A DNA stretch of 64,000 bases, from NCBI RefSeq assembly GCF_000143145.1, contig NC_014313.1, positions 496,001 to 560,000 on the forward strand, read 5' to 3'. Below the pieces are notes generated by a model. It saw nothing but the letters and a program-made list of their open reading frames with translations. It was not told the DNA's origin and made no database searches. Numbering within the stretch: the stretch's first letter is position 1; every line of letters starts with the position of its first letter. This document shows, one piece after another, positions 1 through 8,117 of this stretch. The DNA is from Hyphomicrobium denitrificans ATCC 51888 (GTDB lineage: Bacteria; Pseudomonadota; Alphaproteobacteria; Rhizobiales; Hyphomicrobiaceae). The translations under genes and the position numbers were made by a program.

Positions 1-37
1 GAAGGGGCGCGTTCAGGCGCAAGCAGGAAAGCAATGA
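1..37 (+). CDS. C-terminal tail of an upstream gene (partial)
   Basis: One frame is open from the window edge (codons from base 2) to a TGA at 35-37, giving eleven residues, the last of them Gly-Lys-Gln. The TGA overlaps the hpnC ATG at 34 in an ATGA arrangement, which is usual for coupled genes in one operon. In hopanoid operons hpnB or hpnA often sits here, but eleven residues are too few to identify it. The product is an inference from context only. Confidence 0.3.
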   Translation, partial: KGRVQAQAGKQ

Positions 38-918
38 CGGTCGACGCGAAATACAAATCGGGCAAGTCCGAGCACGACGAGAATTTTCCCGTCGCGTCGC
101 GGATCATTGCGTCGCGTTACCGTGCGCCGATCCTCGCGTTCTATCGCTTCGCGCGCGCCGCGGACGATGCCGCCGATCATGCGAGCCTCAATGTGGCGGA
201 GAAGCTCAGAATTCTTTCGGCACTTGAAGATACGCTGCTCGGTCGCTCCGACGCTGCCGCCGATGCTCTTCCGTTGCGTGGCGAGTTGCAAAAGCGCGGT
301 CTCAGCCCGCAGCATGCGCTCGATCTTCTCAAGGCGTTCCGCCAGGACGTCACCAAAAACCGGTACGCCGATTGGGCGGAGCTGATCGACTATTGCCGGT
401 ATTCGGCGATGCCGGTCGGACGTTTCGTTCTCGACGTGCACGGTGAATCGAAATCGACGTGGGTTGCGTCGGACGCGCTGTGCGCGGTGCTACAGATCAT
501 CAATCACGTCCAGGACTGCGGCAAAGATTTTCGCAATATCGATCGGGTCTATGTTCCGCTCGATGAGCTGGCGCGGCACGGAGCCGATGTTTCCGATCTC
601 GCCCGATCGCAATCGTCGCCGCAGTTGCGGGCCTGCCTTCGCGCCATCGTCGCGCGGACGAAGGAGCTGTTGCCGGAAGCCTCGCAATTGCCGCCCGGTG
701 TGTCGGACCTGCGGCTGAGTGTTGAAACGTCGGTCATCGTCGCTCTTGCGCGCGAGCTTCTCAACTTGTTGAGTACGCGTGATCCGCTGTCCGATCGGGT
801 CCATTTCTCGAAAGGACGTGCGGCCTTGATCGCGGGGCGGGCCACGGCTTCGACGCTCGTTGCGCGCGCTACGGGAAAACGCGCGACCTATCAAGCCGTC
901 AGGGATGATGCCGCATGA
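34..918 (+). CDS. hpnC: HpnC, hydroxysqualene synthase (squalene/phytoene synthase family)
   Basis: Trans-isoprenyl diphosphate synthase-like protein of 294 residues. In the HpnCDE route HpnC turns presqualene diphosphate into hydroxysqualene. The first Asp-rich motif is visible as AADDAADH near residue 47, and the second, weaker one as NHVQDCGKD near residue 160. This degenerate second motif is usual for HpnC and separates it from HpnD. The ATG at 34 overlaps the stop of the preceding frame, and the gene end overlaps hpnD by an ATGA. It is the first complete gene of hpnC-hpnD-hpnE-shc-hpnG. Its identity is strong because of family motifs and because HpnD and HpnE follow directly. Confidence 0.93.
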   Translation: MTVDAKYKSGKSEHDENFPVASRIIASRYRAPILAFYRFARAADDAADHASLNVAEKLRILSALEDTLLGRSDAAADALPLRGELQKRGLSPQHALDLLKAFRQDVTKNRYADWAELIDYCRYSAMPVGRFVLDVHGESKSTWVASDALCAVLQIINHVQDCGKDFRNIDRVYVPLDELARHGADVSDLARSQSSPQLRACLRAIVARTKELLPEASQLPPGVSDLRLSVETSVIVALARELLNLLSTRDPLSDRVHFSKGRAALIAGRATASTLVARATGKRATYQAVRDDAA

Positions 919-1757
919 CGTCGCAAGCACAGACATTGGCGCATGATGAAGCGCCGGCGGCATCGCGCAGTTCGTTCTACGCGGCGATGCGCATGCTGCC
1001 GCAAGAGCAGCGTGATGCGATGTATCACGTCTACGCCTTCTGCCGGGCCGTCGATGACGTGGCGGACAACGGCGGCGCGCGCGAGCCGCGGCTGGCGGAG
1101 CTTGCGCGCTATCGCGCCGATCTCGATGACTTCTATGCCACTGGCCGCACGACGCTCAGAACGAGCTATCTTGCGAATGCAATCACGAAGTTCGGATTGA
1201 AGAAGGACGATTTCATCGCCGTCGTGGACGGCATGGAAATGGATATCGTCCGCGATATCCATGCTCCCGACTGGGCGACGCTCGATCTTTATTGTGACCG
1301 TGCCGCGTCAGCCGTCGGACGGCTGTCGGTTCCCATTTTCGGAATCGAAGGCGAACTTGGCGTCGATCTCGCGCATCATCTCGGCCGCGCCTTGCAGCTG
1401 ACGAATATCCTGCGCGACATCGACGAAGACGCGACGCTCGGCCGTCTCTATCTTCCGAAAGAAGCGTTGATCGAGGGTGGCATCACCGAGACCGACATCG
1501 ACGCTATTCTCGCGCATCCGGCGCTGGACCGTGTCTGCCGTGGAATCGCGCAGAAAACGCGGAACTACTATCGGCGGTCGGAAGCCTTGATGGCGCGATG
1601 TCCGCGCCGTTCGGCGCGCTCGCCGCGCATGATGGCGACGGTCTATCGCGGCATTCTCGAGAAGCTCATCACGCGCGGATGGCACGCGCCGCGCGCCGAT
1701 GTCCGCCGTTCGAAGCGTTATGTCATCTGGGCCGTGCTTCGCGACGGCATTTTCTAA
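915..1757 (+). CDS. hpnD: HpnD, presqualene diphosphate synthase
   Basis: Squalene/phytoene synthase-family enzyme of 280 residues that condenses two farnesyl diphosphates to presqualene diphosphate. Both Mg-binding motifs are clear: AVDDVADN near residue 51 and LTNILRDIDEDA near residue 161, the latter the classic phytoene/squalene synthase signature. The ATG lies inside the last codons of hpnC (ATGA overlap), and the TAA stop shares its final A with the hpnE ATG. Such tight coupling suggests that the three squalene-forming enzymes are made together. Confidence 0.95.
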   Translation: MTSQAQTLAHDEAPAASRSSFYAAMRMLPQEQRDAMYHVYAFCRAVDDVADNGGAREPRLAELARYRADLDDFYATGRTTLRTSYLANAITKFGLKKDDFIAVVDGMEMDIVRDIHAPDWATLDLYCDRAASAVGRLSVPIFGIEGELGVDLAHHLGRALQLTNILRDIDEDATLGRLYLPKEALIEGGITETDIDAILAHPALDRVCRGIAQKTRNYYRRSEALMARCPRRSARSPRMMATVYRGILEKLITRGWHAPRADVRRSKRYVIWAVLRDGIF

Positions 1758-3010
1758 TGTCGTCAGGTACGATGCATATCGTCGGGGCCGGTCTTGCCGG
1801 GCTCTCGGCGGGGGTTGAGCTGACGCGCCGTGGCAAGAGGATTGTCGTGCACGAGCTGGCGCGGCATGCGGGCGGACGCTGCCGGTCGTTTTTCGAACCG
1901 GCGCTGGGTCTCACGATCGACAACGGCAATCATCTCGTTCTGTCGGGTAACGCGAGCGCGCTTGCCTTCCTCGATGTGATCGGCGGTCGCGATGTGTTGG
2001 AGATCGCGGATCACGCCGAGTTCACTTTTCACGACGCACAGTCCGGCGAACGCTGGGTGTTGCGGCCGAATGACGGGCCGGTGCCGTGGTGGGTTTTCTC
2101 GGAGCGGCGGCGCGTGCCGGGAACGCACGCGGGCGATTACTTACGTCTCGGAAATCTGTTGCGCGCAGGCCCGTCCGATACGGTCACGCAGACGATCGAC
2201 GGAAGCAGCGAAGTCTATCGCAAGCTGCTCTATCCGGTGCTGCTTGCGGCGCTGAATTGCGATCCGAAGGAAGGATCGGCGCGGCTCTCCGGTGCGGTCG
2301 TTCGCGAAACCTTGGCGAAGGGCGGACGCGCGTGCCGGCCGCTGTTTGCGCCGCAGGGTCTTGGACCTGCGCTGGTTGATCCGGCCGTCGCGTTCCTCCG
2401 CAAGAACGGCGGCGAGGTTCGCTTCGATGAGGCCGTGCGGGCGTTCGAGTTCGGCGAGGATCGCGTTCAAGCGATCCAATTCGCAGATACGACTTCGAGC
2501 CTTGCTCCGGACGATCAGGTTATTGTCGCCGTGCCGGGGTGGGTGGCGCGAACGCTTGTTCCGGGGCTCACGGTGCCGACGGATTATCGCGCGATCTTCA
2601 ACCTGCATTTCAAGATCGCGCCGCCCGCCGGGTTGCCGAAGATCATTGGGGTCGTCAACGGCACGACGGAGTGGCTGTTCGCGTTCGACGATCGGCTGTC
2701 GGTGACGGTCAGTGCGGCCGATCGGTTCAACGAGACGGAGCGCGAGCCGTTGGCGCGACAGATATGGTCGGAAGTCGCGAAAATCGCCGGGATCAATGCG
2801 CCGTTACCGCCGTGGCAAATCGTCAAGGAACGGCGCGCAACTTTCGCCGCAACGCCGGAGCAGGATGCGCTCAGACCTGTGACCGAAACGCGATGGTCGA
2901 ACATGCTGCTCGCCGGTGATTGGACGGCGACCGGACTGCCGGCGACGATCGAAGGCGCGATCCGATCCGGCGCAAAGGCTGCCAAACTGGCGATGGCCAG
3001 AGGTTTCTGA
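1757..3010 (+). CDS. hpnE: HpnE, FAD-dependent hydroxysqualene reductase
   Basis: Amine-oxidase-like flavoprotein of 417 residues that reduces hydroxysqualene to squalene. The N-terminus carries the dinucleotide-binding signature HIVGAGLAGLSAG, followed by an acidic strand end (VVHELARHAGGRCRSF). The C-terminus has the typical second FAD motif, LLAGDWTATGLPATIEGAIRSG. The frame is open further upstream to 1598, but the ATG at 1757 is chosen because it overlaps the hpnD stop (TAATG) and puts the Rossmann motif at residue 7. shc follows 29 bases downstream. Confidence 0.94.
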   Translation: MSSGTMHIVGAGLAGLSAGVELTRRGKRIVVHELARHAGGRCRSFFEPALGLTIDNGNHLVLSGNASALAFLDVIGGRDVLEIADHAEFTFHDAQSGERWVLRPNDGPVPWWVFSERRRVPGTHAGDYLRLGNLLRAGPSDTVTQTIDGSSEVYRKLLYPVLLAALNCDPKEGSARLSGAVVRETLAKGGRACRPLFAPQGLGPALVDPAVAFLRKNGGEVRFDEAVRAFEFGEDRVQAIQFADTTSSLAPDDQVIVAVPGWVARTLVPGLTVPTDYRAIFNLHFKIAPPAGLPKIIGVVNGTTEWLFAFDDRLSVTVSAADRFNETEREPLARQIWSEVAKIAGINAPLPPWQIVKERRATFAATPEQDALRPVTETRWSNMLLAGDWTATGLPATIEGAIRSGAKAAKLAMARGF

Positions 3011-3039
3011 TAGGACGCAAGGCTTCTGGGAGAGCCTCC

Positions 3040-5037
3040 ATGACGACGAACGCGGCTGCAACTTCTGCACGCTCCGGGGAGGATGCGATCAGGCAAGTTT
3101 CGGGTCAGCAACTCGAGACGGCGATCGCGTCGGCGCGCAATTCGTTGCTCGCGCTTCAGCGGCCGGATGGTCATTTCGTTTTCGAACTCGAAGCGGATGC
3201 CACGATCCCCGCCGAATACGTGCTGATGCGGCATTACCTCGCCGAGCCCGTTGACGCGGTGCTGGAGGAGAAGATCGCGCGTTATCTGCGCCGCATTCAA
3301 TCAGACGATGGCGGCTGGCCGCTGTTTCGCGATGGCGCGTCGAACATCAGCGCGTCGGTCAAGGCCTACTATGCGCTGAAGATGATCGGCGATGCGCCGA
3401 ACGCGCCGCATATGCAGAAGGCGCGGGCGTGGATCCTGGCGCAGGGCGGCGCGTCGCACAGCAACGTTTTCACGCGCAATCTGTTAGCGCTGTTCGGCGC
3501 CATTCCTTGGTCCGGCGTGCCGGTGATGCCGGTCGAGATCATGCTGCTGCCAAAGTGGTTTCCGTTCCACATCGACAAGATTTCTTACTGGGCGCGGACG
3601 GTTCTCATTCCGCTGACGGTGCTCAACGCGTTGAAGCCGGTGGCGCGGAATCCGAAAGGCGTCGGCATTGCCGAATTGTTCGTCACGCCGCCAGATCAGG
3701 TTCGCAACTGGCCGAAGGGTCCGCATCAGAAATTTCCGTGGTCGCAGGTTTTCGGCGGCATCGATCGCGTGCTCAGGTTGTTCGAGCCGGCGTTTCCGAA
3801 ATCGTTGCGTAAAAAATCGATCGATAAAGCCGTGGCGTTCGCGACCGAGCGATTGAACGGCGAAGACGGGCTCGGCGGAATTTTTCCAGCGATGGTCAAT
3901 GCATTGCTGGTTTATGACGCGCTCGGATATCCGCACGATCATCCGGATTACGTGACGGCTCGCGGATCGATCGAGAAGCTTCTCGTGATCAAGGATGACG
4001 AAGCGTATTGCCAGCCGTGCCTGTCGCCGGTTTGGGATACGGCGCTCGCGGTGCACGCGCTGATGGAATCGGGTGTTGCGCAGGCTGACCAAAATGTCGA
4101 TCGCGCGCTTGCGTGGCTGAAGCCGCTGCAGGTTCTGGATACGGTCGGAGATTGGGCCGCGTCGCGGCCGGGCGTGCGTCCCGGCGGCTGGGCGTTTCAG
4201 TACGCCAACGCCTATTATCCGGATGTCGACGATACGGCCGTCGTCGTGATGGCGATGGATCGAGCGGCGGGAGGCGACGCCGCGAAACGTGATCACTATC
4301 GCGAGTCCATGGCGCGCGGGCGCGAGTGGGTCGCGGGCGTGCAGAGCAAGAACGGCGGCTGGGGCGCGTTCGACGCCGACAACACCTACGAGTATCTCAA
4401 CCAGATTCCGTTTTCGGATCACGGTGCGCTGCTCGATCCGCCGACGGCCGACGTTTCGGCGCGGTGCGTCTCGATGCTGGCGCAGCTCGGCGAACGTCGC
4501 GAAACGAGTCCGGTGCTCGACAAGGCAATGCGCTATCTCGAAAGCACGCAGGAGAAAGACGGAAGCTGGTACGGCCGCTGGGGCATGAATTACATCTACG
4601 GCACGTGGTCGGTGCTCTGCGCGCTGAACGCTGCGGGTGTTGCGCCGTCTGCGCCGTCGATGCGCAAGGCTGCCGATTGGCTTCTATCGATTCAGAACTC
4701 AGACGGTGGCTGGGGCGAGGACGGCGAGAGCTATAGTCTCGACTACAAGGGTTATGAGCCTGCGCCGAGCACGGCATCGCAGACCGCCTGGGCGCTGATG
4801 GGTTTGATGGCGGCGGGTGAGGTGGATCATCCGGCCGTCCAGCGCGGCGTCGCATATCTCGCGGCGAAGCAGGGCAGCGATGGTTTCTGGGGTGAAGAAC
4901 GATTCACCGCGACAGGGTTCCCGCGCGTTTTCTATCTGCGCTATCACGGCTATTCGAAGTTCTTTCCGCTGTGGGCGCTGGCACGCTACCGCAATCTTAA
5001 CGCGGCGAATTCCAAATCCGTTCTTGTCGGGATGTGA
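3040..5037 (+). CDS. shc: Squalene-hopene cyclase (HpnF)
   Basis: Membrane-bound cyclase of 665 residues that converts squalene to hopene and diplopterol, the committed hopanoid step. The catalytic acid motif is visible as PDVDDTA with Asp395 to Asp398, matching the DXDD motif of the family. Several QW-type repeats are present, including DGGWPLF, GGWGAFD, DGSWYGRWG and DGGWGEDG. The frame is open upstream to 2920, but the ATG at 3040 after a GGGAGAG stretch gives the normal N-terminus and clears hpnE. hpnG begins 3 bases after the stop. Confidence 0.97.
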   Translation: MTTNAAATSARSGEDAIRQVSGQQLETAIASARNSLLALQRPDGHFVFELEADATIPAEYVLMRHYLAEPVDAVLEEKIARYLRRIQSDDGGWPLFRDGASNISASVKAYYALKMIGDAPNAPHMQKARAWILAQGGASHSNVFTRNLLALFGAIPWSGVPVMPVEIMLLPKWFPFHIDKISYWARTVLIPLTVLNALKPVARNPKGVGIAELFVTPPDQVRNWPKGPHQKFPWSQVFGGIDRVLRLFEPAFPKSLRKKSIDKAVAFATERLNGEDGLGGIFPAMVNALLVYDALGYPHDHPDYVTARGSIEKLLVIKDDEAYCQPCLSPVWDTALAVHALMESGVAQADQNVDRALAWLKPLQVLDTVGDWAASRPGVRPGGWAFQYANAYYPDVDDTAVVVMAMDRAAGGDAAKRDHYRESMARGREWVAGVQSKNGGWGAFDADNTYEYLNQIPFSDHGALLDPPTADVSARCVSMLAQLGERRETSPVLDKAMRYLESTQEKDGSWYGRWGMNYIYGTWSVLCALNAAGVAPSAPSMRKAADWLLSIQNSDGGWGEDGESYSLDYKGYEPAPSTASQTAWALMGLMAAGEVDHPAVQRGVAYLAAKQGSDGFWGEERFTATGFPRVFYLRYHGYSKFFPLWALARYRNLNAANSKSVLVGM

Positions 5038-5040
5038 GCC

Positions 5041-5724
5041 GTGCAAGCTCCGGGCTTCGTCGTCGCTGCGACCGGCCTTCGGGCAGAAGCGCGTATTGCA
5101 GGGCGCTCGCCGTGCGTGAAAGCGATCGCGGGCGGCGGTGACGAAGCGCGGCTTGCGGCGCTGATCGAACGTGCGATCGAGGACGGCGCGCGCGGTCTCA
5201 TCAGCTTCGGCATTGCAGGCGCGTTGCAGCCGGGACTTCAGCCAGGCGCATGCATCGTCGGGAGTGCGGTGCTGTTCGATGGGAATCGGTTCGCGACAGA
5301 TGATGCATGGTCTGCGCGGCTGCTCGATGTGTTGCCCGAGGCGCGGCGCGAAGCGGTTTTAGGTTCGGCGCGTGCTGTTGGCGGCGTCGATGAGAAAGCC
5401 GAGCTGCATCGAGGAACCGGCGCGGCGATCGTCGATATGGAAAGTCACGTCGTGGCACGGATCGCCGTAGCGCGCGGATTGCCGTTCGCGGTGTTGCGCG
5501 TCGTTGCCGATAGCGCTGAGCAATCGCTACCGCCTGCGGCTGTCAACGGCATGAAGCCGGACGGAACGCCAGATATTGCCGGGGTTCTGAAGTCACTGGC
5601 TTCGCAGCCGGGACAGCTTCCGGACCTGATGCGGACGGCTTTCGCCGCCCGCCGCGCGATGGCCGGATTACTCCGCTGCCACCGGCTTCTTGGCCCGGGC
5701 CTCGGCTTCGTCGATCTCTGCTAG
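5041..5724 (+). CDS. hpnG: HpnG, adenosylhopane phosphorylase/nucleosidase
   Basis: Nucleoside phosphorylase-family protein of 227 residues that removes adenine from adenosylhopane towards ribosylhopane. The family core is visible as ARGLISFGIAGAL and the catalytic VDMESHVVARIA. A GTG start at 5041, three bases after the shc stop, is the only sensible start. The C-terminus (LLRCHRLLGPGLGFVDL) looks like the true family end, so the gene really overlaps the 3' end of the opposing hpnH by 57 bases rather than being extended by accident. Confidence 0.9.
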   Translation: MQAPGFVVAATGLRAEARIAGRSPCVKAIAGGGDEARLAALIERAIEDGARGLISFGIAGALQPGLQPGACIVGSAVLFDGNRFATDDAWSARLLDVLPEARREAVLGSARAVGGVDEKAELHRGTGAAIVDMESHVVARIAVARGLPFAVLRVVADSAEQSLPPAAVNGMKPDGTPDIAGVLKSLASQPGQLPDLMRTAFAARRAMAGLLRCHRLLGPGLGFVDLC

Positions 5725-6816
5725 CTTCGTCTCGACGTGGCGCGAGAACACGAATTCGGCCGGACGCTGATTGTGCAGCGGAATGTCCGGCGCCATCGGG
5801 CCATCGGTCTTGACGCCCATGAGCGTGACGGCGGCGATCTTCCACGGACGCTTGACGGCATCGACGACGGCTGTCGCTTCAAAACCGGAATGGACCATGC
5901 AGTCGGCGCACTTCTCGTAATTGCCGGTGCCGTACTTGTCCCAATCGGTGCCTTCCATAAGCTCCTTGAAGGTTTTGGCGTAGCCTTCGCCGAGGAGGTA
6001 GCAGGGACGCTGCCAGCCGAAGACGGTGCGCGTGGGGTTGCCCCACGGCGTGCACTGATAAGTCTGGTTGCCAGCGAGGAAGTCGAGGAACAGAGCCGAC
6101 TGGAAGAACGGCCACGCCTTACCGCCGCGACCGCGTTTCAGGATGTCGCGGAAGATCTGCTTCGTCTTGGTGCGGTTCAGGAAGTGCTGCTGATCCGGCG
6201 CGCGCTCGTAAGCGTAGCCCGGCGAGATCGTGATGCCGCCGATGCCGAGCGCCTTCACGTCATCGAGGAACTTCGCGACGCGTTCCGGCTGGGCGTCGCT
6301 GAAAAGCGTGCAGTTGATGTTGACGCGGAAGCCTTTGTCCTTGGCGACCTTGATGGCTTCGACGGCGCGATCGTAAACGCCCTGCTTGCACACCGACTTG
6401 TCGTGCATCTCCTTGTCGCCGTCGAGATGGATCGACCAGTTGAAGCGCTTGTGCGGCTTATAGAGATCGATCTTCTTTTCGAGCAGCAGCGCGTTGGTGC
6501 AAACGGTGACGAACTTGCCCTTGGCAAGCGCGCCCTCGACGATTTCGGGAAGCTCTTTGTGAAGCAGAGGTTCGCCGCCGGCCATGACGACGACGGGCGC
6601 TCCGCATTCGTCCATCGAATGCAAAGCGTCAGCGACCGAGATCCGCTGGTTCAGGATCTTGTCGGGATAATCGATCTTGCCGCAGCCCGCGCATGCGAGG
6701 TTGCAGCGAAACAGCGGTTCGAGCATCAGCACGAGTGGATACCGCTTGCGGCCCGTCAGGTGCTGCTTCAGCACGTAGGCACCAATCGACAGTGCCTGGT
6801 CTAATGGAATTCCCAC
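5668..6816 (-). CDS. hpnH: HpnH, radical SAM adenosylhopane synthase
   Basis: Radical SAM enzyme of 382 residues that joins the 5'-deoxyadenosyl radical to diploptene to give adenosylhopane, the first step of side-chain extension. The iron-sulfur motif is C38-x3-C42-x2-C45 (CNLACAGC). Other family stretches are VVVMAGGEPLLHKE, the SAM-binding glycine motif, and NWSIHLDGDKEMHD. The protein is soluble and lacks a signal peptide. It faces hpnG convergently, and the 3' ends overlap by 57 bases. ispH lies upstream on the same strand with a 41-base gap, so the two may be co-transcribed. Confidence 0.95.
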   Translation of the reverse strand: MGIPLDQALSIGAYVLKQHLTGRKRYPLVLMLEPLFRCNLACAGCGKIDYPDKILNQRISVADALHSMDECGAPVVVMAGGEPLLHKELPEIVEGALAKGKFVTVCTNALLLEKKIDLYKPHKRFNWSIHLDGDKEMHDKSVCKQGVYDRAVEAIKVAKDKGFRVNINCTLFSDAQPERVAKFLDDVKALGIGGITISPGYAYERAPDQQHFLNRTKTKQIFRDILKRGRGGKAWPFFQSALFLDFLAGNQTYQCTPWGNPTRTVFGWQRPCYLLGEGYAKTFKELMEGTDWDKYGTGNYEKCADCMVHSGFEATAVVDAVKRPWKIAAVTLMGVKTDGPMAPDIPLHNQRPAEFVFSRHVETKLAEIDEAEARAKKPVAAE

Positions 6817-6857
6817 CCCTCAAGGCTCCTTCTAGTGATGCCCACGACCTCGATCCC

Positions 6858-7787
6858 TCACGAGGCTTTGAGCAATTCAGGCGGCAAGCGGAAGGTTATC
6901 TTTTCTTCGACGCCTTGCAGCGCCTTAATTTCGATCGGGCCGAGTTTAGCTAGCGCACCGATTACGTCATCGACAAGGACGTTCGGCGCAGATGCACCGG
7001 CAGTTATGCCGATGGTTTCCTTTCCGGCAAGCCATTCCGGATCGACCTGATGGCCATCTGCGACGAGATAACTCGGGATGCCGCACTCTTCCCCGATTTC
7101 CCGAAGCCGGTTGGAGTTCGAACTGTTCGGCGAGCCGACCACCAGCAGCACCTCGACGTGGCGGCAGAGGTCGCGGACGGCCGTCTGGCGGTTCTGGGTG
7201 GCATAGCAGATGTCGCGCGTTTCGGGACCGATGACGTCCGAAAAGCGGGCTTTGACGGCCTCGATCGTCTGACGGGTGTCGTCGACGCTGAGTGTCGTCT
7301 GCGTGATGTAGGCGACGGGCGTATCGTCGGGAAGGTCGAGGTTAAGGACGTCGTCTCGCGTTTCGACCAGATGGATCGGGCCGGTGATTCGGCCGAGCGT
7401 GCCTTCGACTTCGGGATGGCCCGCGTGGCCGATCAGAATGACGGTGCGGCCGAGCGACGAATAGCGCTGGCCCTGATTGTGAACCTTCGTCACCAGCGGG
7501 CACGTTGCGTCGATGACGTTCAAGTTGCGCGCGGCAGCATCGTTCTCGACAGCGCGCGAAACGCCGTGAGCGCTGAAAATTGCGATCGCATCGGACGGGA
7601 TGTCGGAGAGGTTTTCGACGAATGTCGCGCCTTTGGCCTTCAAGCCGTCGACGACGTGCCGATTGTGAACGATCTCATGGCGCACGTAGACCGGCGCGTC
7701 GCCGGTGGCGAGCGCCCGCTCCACAATTTCAATGGCCCGAACGACGCCCGCGCAAAAACTGCGCGGCTGCGCCAGGATGATTTTCAT
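6858..7787 (-). CDS. ispH: IspH, 4-hydroxy-3-methylbut-2-enyl diphosphate reductase
   Basis: Last enzyme of the MEP pathway, a 309-residue iron-sulfur reductase giving IPP and DMAPP. The three cluster cysteines are visible in SFCAGVVRA (C12), [11 protein letters not shown] and [10 protein letters not shown]. The conserved IFSAHGVS and [11 protein letters not shown] stretches, which bind the diphosphate, are also present. Placement inside the hopanoid locus, like dxs further on, ties precursor supply to hopanoid output. Many genomes carry a second ispH, and this window cannot show whether this is the only copy. Confidence 0.96.
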   Translation of the reverse strand: MKIILAQPRSFCAGVVRAIEIVERALATGDAPVYVRHEIVHNRHVVDGLKAKGATFVENLSDIPSDAIAIFSAHGVSRAVENDAAARNLNVIDATCPLVTKVHNQGQRYSSLGRTVILIGHAGHPEVEGTLGRITGPIHLVETRDDVLNLDLPDDTPVAYITQTTLSVDDTRQTIEAVKARFSDVIGPETRDICYATQNRQTAVRDLCRHVEVLLVVGSPNSSNSNRLREIGEECGIPSYLVADGHQVDPEWLAGKETIGITAGASAPNVLVDDVIGALAKLGPIEIKALQGVEEKITFRLPPELLKAS

Positions 7788-8117
7788 GCAGAATTCCCCG
7801 TTCTGCCGATGTGCAATTACGACCGCATTATCCGGTTCGCCGCGATTTTCCGGAACGCGTTCGTGCCCTGCACTGACTAAAGTCGCTTTGCAGCAGACTT
7901 TACGCCCGAAATATTTGAATATGGACTCACGGGCATGTTACGTCGCGAAGGGACCGACTCTGGTGTCTTAAAAGCAACATGACCGTCGGCTTGGGTGCGA
8001 AGGCAGGACGCATCTGATAAGCAACGGTTTCATCCACTAAGAATTCTGACGAGACGTACCGGGGATGGGCAATCACCTTATTCAAGACATGAGCAGACAG
8101 GGCGAGTCTGCGCCGGC
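7788..8117. other. Divergent intergenic region between ispH and hpnN
   Basis: This 330-base spacer separates the leftward ispH/hpnH unit from the rightward hpnN, so it should hold promoters for both. The hpnN frame is open back to 7995, but no convincing earlier start is seen. An inverted repeat with 7-base arms lies at 7878-7884 and 7896-7902 (TAAAGTC/GACTTTA) and could be an operator. I see no RNA gene here. Confidence 0.4.

Noticed and set aside
3484..4422. 312-residue open frame on the minus strand
   Set aside because: Lies wholly within shc in the opposite direction and has no family features.
5737..6804. 355-residue open frame on the plus strand
   Set aside because: It is the antisense shadow of hpnH, a certain gene. 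High-GC third positions create long open frames on the opposite strand. It has no family motifs and is rich in Arg, Val and Asp.
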